In this document: positions 1-10,218 of the stretch, in pieces
How positions within the stretch are numbered: the first letter of the stretch is position 1
Layout: each line of letters opens with the position of its first letter
Assembly: GCA_905214905.1 (NCBI GenBank)
Contig: CAJMNK010000004.1
Coordinates: 1 to 52,938, forward strand
Source: an uncultured bacterium
GTDB lineage: Bacteria > Actinomycetota > Coriobacteriia > Coriobacteriales > Coriobacteriaceae
Length of the DNA: 52,938 nt
Reading direction: 5' to 3'
Program-made: the position numbers and the translations under genes
The notes under the pieces: generated by a model
What the model was told of the DNA's origin: nothing
The model's input: only the letters and a program-made list of their open reading frames with translations
Databases searched by the model: none

Positions 1-2243
<2,243 letters not shown>

Positions 2244-2344
2244 TGTTCTCCTTTACCCCACAGGCCCCTTGCCTGCGGGCTTCTCATGTGACGCGGACCC
2301 CCTGCCCCCGCCACGCTTCAGAGCGTGATTGTTCGCGCCCTTAC

Positions 2345-2379
2345 ACAAAAAGAGCGCCCCGCTGCGCAGGACGCTCTTA
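2345..2379 (-). terminator. Intrinsic terminator after rpsO
   Basis: On the reverse strand an AAGAGCG/CGCTCTT stem is followed by a T-rich run, just downstream of the rpsO stop and about 100 bp before pnp. As in other bacteria, part of the pnp message may be read-through from rpsO. I see no convincing separate pnp promoter in the remaining 100 bp. Confidence 0.75.
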
Positions 2380-2393
2380 GCATGTACAAATCC

Positions 2394-2672
2394 TTACTGG
2401 ATGTTGTCGCGGATGCCCAGAGCCTTGATGAGCTCACGGTACTCGACGATGTCGTTCTTCTTGATGTAGGAGAGAAGACGACGACGACGGCCGACGAGCA
2501 TGAGCAGGCCACGACGAGTGTGGAAGTCCTTCTGGTGGGACTTCATGTGCTCGGTCAGCTCCTTGATGCGCTCGGACAGGATGGCGACCTGAACCTTAGG
2601 GTTGCCGGTGTCGACCGGGGTGTTACCGAACTGGGCAGTCAGCTCAGCCTTGCGCTCTTTGGAAACAGTCAT
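2394..2672 (-). CDS. rpsO: 30S ribosomal protein S15
   Basis: S15 is a primary 16S rRNA binder that organises the central domain of the 30S subunit. The ATG at 2672 follows GAAAGGTGAAACA and gives 92 residues, close to the family norm of 89. Family signatures are present: DTGNPKVQVAILSERI, LTEHMKSHQKDFHTRRGLL and the conserved RRRLLSYIKK segment. A longer in-frame extension to 2768 is not S15-like. It sits 138 bp downstream of recO, with a perfect palindrome in the leader that could be an autoregulatory hairpin, and upstream of pnp. Confidence 0.98.
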   Translation of the reverse strand: MTVSKERKAELTAQFGNTPVDTGNPKVQVAILSERIKELTEHMKSHQKDFHTRRGLLMLVGRRRRLLSYIKKNDIVEYRELIKALGIRDNIQ

Positions 2673-2692
2673 TGTTTCACCTTTCGTTTCTT

Positions 2693-2708
2693 GTCGCCCG
2701 CGGGCGAC
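2693..2708 (-). promoter_or_regulatory. Perfect 16-nt palindrome in rpsO leader
   Basis: GTCGCCCGCGGGCGAC is perfectly self-complementary and lies about 20 nt upstream of the rpsO start, immediately before its Shine-Dalgarno region. In RNA it would form a GC-only hairpin. S15 autoregulates through lineage-specific leader structures in several phyla, so a translational operator is plausible, but this is inference from position. Confidence 0.4.
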
Positions 2709-2810
2709 ATTATTCGCCTCGGACTGGGAAGCCGCCGGTGGAGCGAGCATCCAAGGTCGAGGTACCAACAGGTCGGTATGTTACCACAAGCAGCCCACGC
2801 CTGCGCATCA

Positions 2811-3560
2811 TCACCGACCCAACATGAATTCCATCGCACGGAGGCGCTGATCGGTGTGCGTCGCAGCCCAAACATGCGAAAGCCCCAATAAAAAGGCAGC
2901 GGTATGGGGATCGATCCTCTCGGCCATGAGTGCATCGAAGGTCATGGACATGAGGGCGCGCAGCCACGCGACCTCACCGGTCGACACCAGCTCGGCACCC
3001 GGAACGCTCGACGCGCACGACCCGCACATGAGCCCGCCCGCCCGGGGCGAAAAATACGACAGCATGGGGTCTCCGCACAGCACGCAGGCCGAAAAATCGG
3101 GTCGATAGCCAACGTGCGACAGCAGCTTAAAGACATATGCCGCCACAAGTAGATCCATATGTGCCGTGTCGAGCCCGCTGCCCACCAGGGCAAGCGCTCG
3201 CTGCGTTATGGCAAAGGTAAACGGGTCCTCGGCGTCCTCGAACGAGCACACACGCGCGACCTCGGCAATCACGCTTGCGGCGCAGGTCGCCTCGTAATCG
3301 GGCGCAGCGCCGAGCGGCGCCTCCATAAGCTCGGCCTGGGAAACCACGTCGAGCGACCGTCCATGCGCGAGCAGCATATCGACGGTGCAGAACAGCTCGC
3401 AGCGCGCAGCAAGGCGCCCACCGGGTTTGCGGGCGCCCTTTGCCACGGCGCGAACCTGCCGACCCCGCTCGTCAAGCATCGTCAGAATCAGGTCCGTCTC
3501 TTTGAGCTTCGTCTTGTCGAGGACGAGCACCTTCGTGCGATATGTCCGGGAGCCTGCCAT
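2811..3560 (-). CDS. recO: DNA repair protein RecO
   Basis: RecO works with RecF/RecR to load RecA onto SSB-coated DNA during gap repair. The 249-residue product has the N-terminal OB-fold region (RTKVLVLDKTKLKETDLILTM, with RQVRAVAKGARKP) and a C-terminal helical region carrying a four-cysteine zinc site (CVLCGD then CGSC) near residues 160-180. Start ATG 3560 lies 15 bp after the era stop; its ribosome site (AAGGA) is a little far, suggesting coupling to era. Length and motifs fit the family. It is the last gene of the lepA-to-recO series. Confidence 0.95.
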   Translation of the reverse strand: MAGSRTYRTKVLVLDKTKLKETDLILTMLDERGRQVRAVAKGARKPGGRLAARCELFCTVDMLLAHGRSLDVVSQAELMEAPLGAAPDYEATCAASVIAEVARVCSFEDAEDPFTFAITQRALALVGSGLDTAHMDLLVAAYVFKLLSHVGYRPDFSACVLCGDPMLSYFSPRAGGLMCGSCASSVPGAELVSTGEVAWLRALMSMTFDALMAERIDPHTAAFLLGLSHVWAATHTDQRLRAMEFMLGR

Positions 3561-3575
3561 GCGCGCCGCGCGTCC

Positions 3576-4652
3576 TTAGTCCTCGGCGTTGTAGCCAAAG
3601 CGGCGAATCTGGGCCTCGTCGTCACGCCAGCCGGCCTTGACCTTCACGTCCAGCTCCAAAAAGACCTGCGTACCAAAGATGCGCTCAAGATCGCGACGGG
3701 CGTCGATACCGATATGCTTGATCATCTCGCCGCCCTTGCCGATGATGATGCCCTTTTGCCCCTCGCGCTCGACGTAAATGGTGGCGTGCACGCGCAGCAC
3801 CTTCTTGGTCTGCTCGAGCGCATCGCAGATCACGCCAACGGAGTGCGGGATCTCATCACGGGTGCGGCGCAAGACCTTCTCGCGCACAAACTCGGCAACG
3901 AGCGTCTCATCGGAAGCGTCGGTACCCATGTCCTCGGGGAACCAACGCGGACCCTCGGGCAAAAAGTGTGCAACGGTCTCGATAAACGCATCGACGTTGA
4001 AGTTCTTGACCGACGACGTCACGATCTCATCGTCATATTCCATGAGCTCGTGGGCGGCCTTAAGCTGCTCCATGACCTGTGCGGGATCAGCCTCATCGGC
4101 CTTGGTGAGCACCAAGACCTTCTTGGAACGGGCGCTCTTGACGCGCTCGGCAACCCAGGCGTCTCCCCTGCCGATCGGCTTGGTGGCATCAATCAAAAAC
4201 GCGACGACATCGACATCGTTCAGCTCGAACAGCGCGCTCTTGTTGAGCTCGGACCCCAGGCCGTCCTTGGGCTTGTGAATACCCGGGGTATCGACAAAGA
4301 CCAGCTGGTAGCCGGGACGGTTGACGACGGCGCGCATGCGACGGCGGGTGGTCTGGGCCACCGGCGAGGTGATGGCAACCTTTTTGCCATAGCAGGCGTT
4401 GAGCAGCGTGGACTTACCGGCGTTGGGACGGCCGACCAGGGCCACGAAGCCGCTGCGGAAACCGGGCTCAACGTCGCCAAAGCCCATGGACACCTCGTCC
4501 TCGTCGCACAGGGCGTCGAGATCCTCGTCACTCATGCCCTCAAACGGGTCAAACTCCTCGACTTCCTCATATGCCTCGGTCGCCTCGGCATTCACCGCAT
4601 CCAGGGACTCGTCGTCCAGAGTTTCATCGATAGGCTGCATAGTGTCGGACAT
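3576..4652 (-). CDS. era: GTPase Era with acidic N-terminal extension
   Basis: Era is a GTPase that binds the 3' end of 16S rRNA and assists 30S maturation. Visible motifs are the P-loop GRPNAGKS (residues 74-81), the switch with TTRRRMRAV, G3 DTPG, G4 as TKAD rather than the usual NKxD, and a C-terminal KH domain with GKGGEMIKHIG. At 358 residues it is about 60 longer than typical Era: residues 1-63 form an Asp/Glu-rich tract that precedes the normal start of the G domain. Start ATG 4652 follows AAAGGGATTCCC, which overlaps the dgkA stop. It is in the ybeY-dgkA-era-recO cluster common in Gram-positives. Confidence 0.96.
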   Translation of the reverse strand: MSDTMQPIDETLDDESLDAVNAEATEAYEEVEEFDPFEGMSDEDLDALCDEDEVSMGFGDVEPGFRSGFVALVGRPNAGKSTLLNACYGKKVAITSPVAQTTRRRMRAVVNRPGYQLVFVDTPGIHKPKDGLGSELNKSALFELNDVDVVAFLIDATKPIGRGDAWVAERVKSARSKKVLVLTKADEADPAQVMEQLKAAHELMEYDDEIVTSSVKNFNVDAFIETVAHFLPEGPRWFPEDMGTDASDETLVAEFVREKVLRRTRDEIPHSVGVICDALEQTKKVLRVHATIYVEREGQKGIIIGKGGEMIKHIGIDARRDLERIFGTQVFLELDVKVKAGWRDDEAQIRRFGYNAED

Positions 4653-4664
4653 GGGAATCCCTTT

Positions 4665-5042
4665 CTAAATAAAATCGAGCGCGTGGGCAAATACCAGCAA
4701 TCCCACAATCGCGGCGGTGATGGAAAGTACGTATACGGAGGCGGCGGCGATATCCTTCGCACGCTTTGCCAGAGGATGGATCTCCTGGGTCGCCAGATCG
4801 ACAATCGCCTCCATGGCGGTGTTGCACAGCTCGCCGTGAATCACCAGACCACAACAGATGATAATCGTGGCCCACTCGGCAATGTCGAGCCCCACGATGC
4901 AGCCGGCAATGACGGTGCACACGCCTGCCACGAGCATGACTTTAATGTTGCGCTCGGTCTTGACGGCGGTGACGAAGCCCTCTATGGCGTAGGAGAAGGA
5001 CTTTAAGAAGGACGGATGGTCCTTGTTCGATCCGGGAATCAT
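4665..5042 (-). CDS. dgkA: Diacylglycerol/undecaprenol kinase
   Basis: A small integral-membrane lipid kinase of the DgkA family; in Gram-positive bacteria these usually phosphorylate undecaprenol rather than diacylglycerol, feeding the lipid carrier pool for cell-wall synthesis. The 125-residue protein has three hydrophobic helices (about residues 34-55, 57-75 and 100-120) and the family signature ELCNTAMEAIVDL followed by HPLAKRAKDIAAASV, which holds the catalytic Glu and metal ligands. ATG 5042 follows TAGGAGCCGTCT that spans the ybeY stop. Substrate cannot be decided from sequence. Confidence 0.9.
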   Translation of the reverse strand: MIPGSNKDHPSFLKSFSYAIEGFVTAVKTERNIKVMLVAGVCTVIAGCIVGLDIAEWATIIICCGLVIHGELCNTAMEAIVDLATQEIHPLAKRAKDIAAASVYVLSITAAIVGLLVFAHALDFI

Positions 5043-5051
5043 AGACGGCTC

Positions 5052-5561
5052 CTAGTCGTGGGCGTGGTTGGTGATGGGGCCGACGTGGACCAGCTTAGGG
5101 TCCTCGCCGCGCTCGAGCGCCAGATCGCGCAGGATGGCATCCTCGCGGGCCTCCATGACCTCGGCCTCGTCGTCCTCGATATGGTCATACCCCAGCAGGT
5201 GTAGCATGCCATGCACGAGCATCAGGCGGCACTCGTCGGCAGGGCTATTGCCAAAGCCGGGGGCCTGACGGGCAATGACCTGCGGGGCCAAGATGATATC
5301 GCCGAGCTCGAGCGTCTCGTCGGCGGGAATATCCTCGTCAAAGGCCGAGTCGCATTCAAACGAGAGGACATCGGTGGTACGGTCGATACCGCGCCACTCG
5401 TGGTTGAGCTCGTGCATCTCGTCCTCATCGACATACGAAAGGGAAATCTCGACTTCACGCTCAACGCCCTCGGCGGCAAGCACAACCTCGCAGATGTGCT
5501 CTACCTCCTGCGCGTCGAGCAGCGTATCGAGCTCGGCATCGTTGCTGATCAATACACTCAA
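5052..5561 (-). CDS. ybeY: Endoribonuclease YbeY, TTG start
   Basis: YbeY is a zinc endoribonuclease for 16S rRNA 3'-end maturation and ribosome quality control. The 169-residue product carries the zinc motif HGMLHLLGYDH near the C-terminus. The start is TTG at 5561, supported by an ideal Shine-Dalgarno (GAAAGGAG, 5 nt spacer); the TTG overlaps the phoH stop in a TTGA junction, so the two are translationally coupled. An alternative ATG-based start would remove conserved N-terminal sequence. phoH-ybeY-dgkA-era is a widely conserved order. Confidence 0.95.
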   Translation of the reverse strand: MSVLISNDAELDTLLDAQEVEHICEVVLAAEGVEREVEISLSYVDEDEMHELNHEWRGIDRTTDVLSFECDSAFDEDIPADETLELGDIILAPQVIARQAPGFGNSPADECRLMLVHGMLHLLGYDHIEDDEAEVMEAREDAILRDLALERGEDPKLVHVGPITNHAHD

Positions 5562-6544
5562 CGGGACTCCTTTCGGTCACGCACGCGTTTCTCGCGCACA
5601 TCATCATAAGCATCGTATGCCTCGACGATCCTGCCCACCAAGGCATGACGCACCACGTCGGCACGCTCGAGGTGCGAAAATGCGACATCGTCGACACGGC
5701 CCAAAATCTGCTCAACATCGGCAAGACCGCCACGACGACCTACCAGGTCGCGCTGACTCAGGTCGCCGGTAATCACAAACTTGGAGTTAAAGCCCAGGCG
5801 CGTCAGGAACATCTTCATCTGCTCGGGCGTGGTATTTTGCGCCTCGTCGAGCACCACGAAGGCATCGCTCAGCGTGCGGCCGCGCATGTAGGCAAGCGGG
5901 GCGATCTCAATCACGCCGCGCTCCATGAGCTCATCGGTGCGCTCGCGATCCATCATGTCAAAAAGAGCATCGTAGAGCGGACGCATATAGGGATCGATCT
6001 TTTCCTCGAGGGTACCGGGCAAAAAGCCCAGGTTTTCCCCCGCCTCGACAACCGGACGCGTCAAGATCAGACGACCCACCTCGTGACGCTTGAGCGCGGC
6101 AACGGCGAGCGCCATGGCCAGATAGGTCTTACCGGTACCGGCAGGCCCCAGGCCAAACGTGATGGTATGCGAGCGAATGGCATCCACATAGCGCTTTTGG
6201 CCGAGCGTCTTGGGGCGAATGACGCGACCGCGATACGAAAGCAGCACATCATCGCGAAGCGATGTAGCATCATGCTCACCGTCGCGCAAGACGGCCAGGC
6301 AGCGAGAGACATCGTCGCCAGACAGTGTGCGTCCGGCGGCCGCCTCGCGAAAAGCATGCTCGAAAAAGCGCGCCACGAGCTCGACCTCGTCCGAGTCACC
6401 GCTCACGGAGATACTGTCGCCACGGGCGACTATGTGGGCGCGAACCAAGCTCTCGAGCGCACGTAGGACGCCGTCGCCGGCACCCAAAACGCGCGAAGGG
6501 TCAATACCCTCGGGAACGGTAAGTCTAATCTTCGAGGCTTCCAT
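5558..6544 (-). CDS. PhoH-family ATPase (PhoL/YbeZ type)
   Basis: A PhoH-like P-loop ATPase, often paired with YbeY and thought to act in RNA metabolism; its substrate is not established. I choose ATG 6544 (328 residues) because AGGGAGG lies at the right spacing; an in-frame extension upstream lies inside mtaB and is not conserved-looking. An N-terminal KH-like region (residues 1-100) precedes Walker A GLGPAGTGKT (131-140), Walker B FVVLDEAQN and TGDLSQRDL. It overlaps the mtaB end by 20 bp and the ybeY start by 3-4 bp. Confidence 0.93.
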   Translation of the reverse strand: MEASKIRLTVPEGIDPSRVLGAGDGVLRALESLVRAHIVARGDSISVSGDSDEVELVARFFEHAFREAAAGRTLSGDDVSRCLAVLRDGEHDATSLRDDVLLSYRGRVIRPKTLGQKRYVDAIRSHTITFGLGPAGTGKTYLAMALAVAALKRHEVGRLILTRPVVEAGENLGFLPGTLEEKIDPYMRPLYDALFDMMDRERTDELMERGVIEIAPLAYMRGRTLSDAFVVLDEAQNTTPEQMKMFLTRLGFNSKFVITGDLSQRDLVGRRGGLADVEQILGRVDDVAFSHLERADVVRHALVGRIVEAYDAYDDVREKRVRDRKESR

Positions 6545-7817
6545 GAACCTCCCTGCGTGCATGGACCAAGCCGGAATCATCGACTCCGATGATAGCAACA
6601 TCGAGCAGGCACGGGGCTGTGAGTCCACGGGTATCGTCAAGACGGGCATGATGGAACGAACTGAGCGTCAGGTTGTCGCCATACTCGAGTACGGCACGCT
6701 CGACGGTTCCAACGCGACGGCGAGCGTCGGCAATGGCGAGTTCCTGCGCCGCGGCCCTCATGCGGCGGCTACGCTCGGCCATAACCTCGGGCGGCACCTG
6801 GTCGGGCATATCGGCAGCAAGGGTACCGGGACGCTTGCTGTAGCGGAACACGTGCATACGCGAAAAGCCCACGCGGCGGCACAGCGCCAGCGACTCCTCA
6901 AACTCCTCGTCCGTCTCACCGGGAAAACCGACGATGACATCGCACGAAAGGGACACTTGAGGCAAGTTGGCGCGAATCATGCGCACCGTTTCCTCGAAGG
7001 CCTCGGCGCTATAGGGACGGCCCATGCGACGCAGTGTCCTGGTGCAGCCGGACTGCACTGGCAGGTGCAAAAACGGGGCGATGCGCTTCGGATAGCGCGC
7101 CATGACCTTAAGCAGGGACTCGGAGATATCCATGGGCTCGACCGAGGAAATGCGCACATGCGGAATGGACGTGCGCTCCATGATCGCCTCGAGCAGCTCA
7201 TCGATCTCGACGTGTTCATCAGTCGCGCTCTTGCCATCGTAGGCGCCCAGGTTCACACCCGTCAGCACCACCTCGGGCACGCCGGCCTCCTGTGCCTCGC
7301 GAACCTGCTCGAGCACGGACTCGACCGGCACGGAGCGCTCGGGGCCGCGGGCCTTCCACACAATGCAATAGGTGCAACGATGGTTGCAGCCGTCCTGGAT
7401 CTTCACGCCCAGACGCGAGCGACCGAGCGCATCGACAACCTCGCCGTCACTGCAGGCGGGAACGTCATCGGACTCAACGCCCAGCACCTCACAGACGCGT
7501 TCGGCGACATCGATCTTGGACGGCTCGGCGATCACGCGGTCCGAAAGCTCCAGCAGCTCCTCGGGATGCAGATTGACCACGCATCCGGTCACGACCACAT
7601 AGGGCTCGTTTGGATAGGCCAGCGCATGGCGAACGGCCTTACGGGTCTTGGCCTCGGCCTCGCCCGTAACGGCACAGGTGTTAATGACGATCAGCTCAGC
7701 ATCCTGAGGCTCCACCATCGCAAAGCCCAGGCGCATAAGATCGGCAGTGATACGGTCGGACTCAACCCGGTTGACACGGCAGCCGAGGTTGACGACAGAG
7801 ATATGAGGTGCGAGCAC
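6525..7817 (-). CDS. mtaB: tRNA t6A37 methylthiotransferase MtaB
   Basis: MtaB is a radical-SAM methylthiotransferase that converts t6A to ms2t6A at tRNA position 37. Domains in order: UPF0004 N-terminal domain with GCRVNRVESD and the cluster cysteines in INTCAVTGEAE and VVTGCVV, the radical SAM core with CNHRCTYCIVWKARG, and a C-terminal TRAM-like segment. The N-terminal GCRVN form separates MtaB from MiaB (GCQMN) and RimO. Start GTG 7817 has AAGGAG before it. 430 residues is normal. It lies directly after dnaJ and overlaps phoH, an order seen in many Gram-positive genomes. Confidence 0.95.
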   Translation of the reverse strand: MLAPHISVVNLGCRVNRVESDRITADLMRLGFAMVEPQDAELIVINTCAVTGEAEAKTRKAVRHALAYPNEPYVVVTGCVVNLHPEELLELSDRVIAEPSKIDVAERVCEVLGVESDDVPACSDGEVVDALGRSRLGVKIQDGCNHRCTYCIVWKARGPERSVPVESVLEQVREAQEAGVPEVVLTGVNLGAYDGKSATDEHVEIDELLEAIMERTSIPHVRISSVEPMDISESLLKVMARYPKRIAPFLHLPVQSGCTRTLRRMGRPYSAEAFEETVRMIRANLPQVSLSCDVIVGFPGETDEEFEESLALCRRVGFSRMHVFRYSKRPGTLAADMPDQVPPEVMAERSRRMRAAAQELAIADARRRVGTVERAVLEYGDNLTLSSFHHARLDDTRGLTAPCLLDVAIIGVDDSGLVHARREVHGSLED

Positions 7818-7826
7818 GCGGGCTCC

Positions 7827-8975
7827 TTAATCGAGGATGTCGTCGAGAGCGCTCTTGATGCGATCGGTTACCGACTTCTTACCGGAAGCGACGTCATCGC
7901 CCATCTCGTCGGCAAAGGCGCGAAGCAGCTCGCGCTGCTTGTTGGAGAGATTGGTGGGGACGACCACGCGCAGCTGCACGACCAGGCGGCCACGCGAACC
8001 GCCACCGCCGATACGCGGCATGCCGTAATTGTTGGCGCTCACGGTGTCACCGTACTGTGTGCCGGCGGGGACGCACAGCTTGACGACCTCGTCAGGCATA
8101 ATGCCCTCGACCTCAATCTCGCAGCCGAGCGCAGCCTGTGCAATCGAGATATCGCTCACGAGGTAGAGGTCGTCACCGTTACGCTTAAAACGCTCGTGGT
8201 CGGCGACACGCACGTTGACGATCAGGTCGCCCGAGGGCTCGCCACGAAGGCCAGCCTCGCCAAAGCCGCTCACGCGCAGCTGGCGACCGGTCGAAACGCC
8301 GGCGGGGATATCGATGTCGATCTTTTCGTGCGAAGGCGTGCGGCCCTGACCGTCACAGGTCTCGCAGGGATGGTCGATGACCGTGCCCTCGCCGTGGCAG
8401 TCGGGGCAAGGCGAAGAGGACTGAACCTGGCCCAGGAACGAACGCTGGACCGTCGTGACATAGCCCGTACCGTGGCAGCGGCTGCACTGCTTTTCCTGTG
8501 CACCCTCGGCCCTACCGGTGCCGTTGCAATCCTCGCAGGGAGCAAGGCGGTCATAGCTGATCGTCTTTTTGCAACCGAGTGCCGCCTCCTCAAGGGTCAC
8601 CGAAAGGGAGATGGCCATATCGCGGCCGCGACGACGCTCACGGCGATTTCGGGCGCCACCGCCGGCACCGCCGCCAAAGAACGACGAGAACAAGTCGTCC
8701 ATGCCCATGCCACCAAAGATATCGTTGATATCGACGTAGCCCGAACCACCAGGGCCGTCGGCAGTGCCGTAACGGTCGTAGTTAGCACGCTTCTGCTCGT
8801 CGGAAAGAACGGAATAAGCCTCATTGAGCTCTTTGAACTTGGCCTCGGCCTCGGGGTCGTCCGAAACGTCCGGGTGTACGGTACGGGCCTTCTTTAGAAA
8901 CGCGCGCTTAATCGTCCGCGCGTCGGCATCCTTGTCGACGCCAAGTACCTCGTAGTAATCCCTATTTTCCGACAC
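7827..8975 (-). CDS. dnaJ: Chaperone DnaJ (Hsp40)
   Basis: Canonical type I J-protein that stimulates DnaK ATPase and delivers clients. The J domain carries HPD at residues 34-36, followed by a Gly/Phe-rich linker (FGGMGMDDLFSSFFGGGAG), four zinc-finger repeats (CEDCNGTG, CSRCHGTG, CPDCHGEG, CETCDGQG) and both C-terminal substrate domains ending in DRIKSALDD. I select GTG 8975 (382 residues) because VSENRDYYEVLG is the usual N-terminus and GGAAGGATT precedes it; the longer frame upstream is intergenic. No dnaK, grpE or hrcA is in the window, so this copy is separate from a dnaK operon here. Confidence 0.95.
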   Translation of the reverse strand: MSENRDYYEVLGVDKDADARTIKRAFLKKARTVHPDVSDDPEAEAKFKELNEAYSVLSDEQKRANYDRYGTADGPGGSGYVDINDIFGGMGMDDLFSSFFGGGAGGGARNRRERRRGRDMAISLSVTLEEAALGCKKTISYDRLAPCEDCNGTGRAEGAQEKQCSRCHGTGYVTTVQRSFLGQVQSSSPCPDCHGEGTVIDHPCETCDGQGRTPSHEKIDIDIPAGVSTGRQLRVSGFGEAGLRGEPSGDLIVNVRVADHERFKRNGDDLYLVSDISIAQAALGCEIEVEGIMPDEVVKLCVPAGTQYGDTVSANNYGMPRIGGGGSRGRLVVQLRVVVPTNLSNKQRELLRAFADEMGDDVASGKKSVTDRIKSALDDILD

Positions 8976-9056
8976 GACCGAATCCTTCCGACTTTCATTA
9001 TTGTCACAGTGCGTCCTATACCCAAGCTGGGCCGGCCGCAAACAGAGGGCTAGATG

Positions 9057-10160
9057 TTATTGCATTCCGTAAGGCGAAAGCATGGCACGCTGCGAGCAGC
9101 TCGCAAACCAAACCGACACGAGCGCAAACATAAATCCGTTGGCAAAACCATTGGCAAACTGCATCGCGCCGCGCTTCCACCACAGCAGGCTGCGATGCAG
9201 TACGCCGTCCGAGAGCACCATGAACAGGCCCATGGCAAACGGAATAAAGCACATCACGGCAAAGGCCGAGAACACACCCGAGATGGCCGACAGCACCAAA
9301 AACGGCGCCACAATGCCCATCAGGTAAAAACCGGTACGAGCCTTGCCTTCCAGGCGCTCGGCCTCAACATGGGCGCGGCCGACCAGATCGCCACCCGAGG
9401 CACCGTTGGTGCCGGCGTGACCCATACCGCTAATACGGACCTCGTCGCCATCGTGCGTGCCGGCAGGAAACTCAATCGTCTGCTCGGAGGTCACACGGAC
9501 ACGGCCGCTGCCGCCGCAATCGGGGCAGGGGTCGGCGACGACCTTACCGGAACCGCCGCACTCGGGGCATACCGACTGAAACGTGCCGGCACCGAACAGG
9601 AAGGACAGGTCGACATCGATGTGGCCGCGACCACCGCAGCTCGGACAGGTATGTGCATGCTCGGACGAAACAGAACCCGAGCCGCCACAGTGGCCACAGG
9701 TATCGAAGCGCGTATAGCGGACGGTCTTGCGGGCACCGCCCTTGGCCTCCTTGGCGTCGAGCTTGATATCGACGACCACGTTGGCGCCGTTCTCGGGATT
9801 ATAGGCAGCCTGGCTGCGACGCTGCTGGCCCCAGGCGCCACCAAAGGGAAAGCCGCCCTCAAAGGGATTGCCATAGCCTGCGCTGCCGGCGTAGCCGCCG
9901 CCATAGGGCGAAGCCGTAGGAGCGCCGGCGAAGGGGTTGCCCGAGCGCATGGCGTCGTAGCGCGCACGCTTCTGCTCGTCCGAAAGCACGGCGTAGGCCT
10001 CGGAAACCTCTTTAAACTTTTCCTCGGCATCAGGTTCTTTGTTGACGTCCGGATGGAGCTTGCGGGCCTTTTTCTGGAAGGCCTTCTGTATATCACGCGA
10101 GGTGGCGTCCTTGGAGACACCCAAAATCTCGTAGTAATCTTTTTCGTTCATCGTCGCCAT
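9057..10160 (-). CDS. DnaJ-like protein with C-terminal membrane region
   Basis: The product (367 residues from ATG 10160, preceded by AGGAGG) begins as a type I DnaJ: J domain with HPD 36-38, a Gly/Phe/Tyr-rich linker (75-115) and four CxxCxGxG repeats starting at residues 155, 172, 198 and 212. The end of substrate domain I (FPAGTHDGDEVRISGMG) is intact through GGDL at 257-259, but domain II is missing. In its place residues 277-322 hold two long hydrophobic helices and 337-356 a third, with WWKR between them. This looks like a membrane-anchored J-protein that could recruit DnaK to the membrane; no frameshift is visible. Located between hemW and dnaJ, apparently in one operon. Confidence 0.85.
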   Translation of the reverse strand: MATMNEKDYYEILGVSKDATSRDIQKAFQKKARKLHPDVNKEPDAEEKFKEVSEAYAVLSDEQKRARYDAMRSGNPFAGAPTASPYGGGYAGSAGYGNPFEGGFPFGGAWGQQRRSQAAYNPENGANVVVDIKLDAKEAKGGARKTVRYTRFDTCGHCGGSGSVSSEHAHTCPSCGGRGHIDVDLSFLFGAGTFQSVCPECGGSGKVVADPCPDCGGSGRVRVTSEQTIEFPAGTHDGDEVRISGMGHAGTNGASGGDLVGRAHVEAERLEGKARTGFYLMGIVAPFLVLSAISGVFSAFAVMCFIPFAMGLFMVLSDGVLHRSLLWWKRGAMQFANGFANGFMFALVSVWFASCSQRAMLSPYGMQ

Positions 10161-10218
10161 GCGCGGCAACCTCCTGCTCACAGCAGCGTATATATTGCGG
10201 TAATTCTACCCGAGCGGC

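Noticed and set aside
9057..9350. The hydrophobic C-terminus of the DnaJ paralogue as a frameshift artefact
   Set aside because: The frame is continuous, the other frames here do not encode a DnaJ domain II, and the hydrophobic helices are regular with a basic loop between them.
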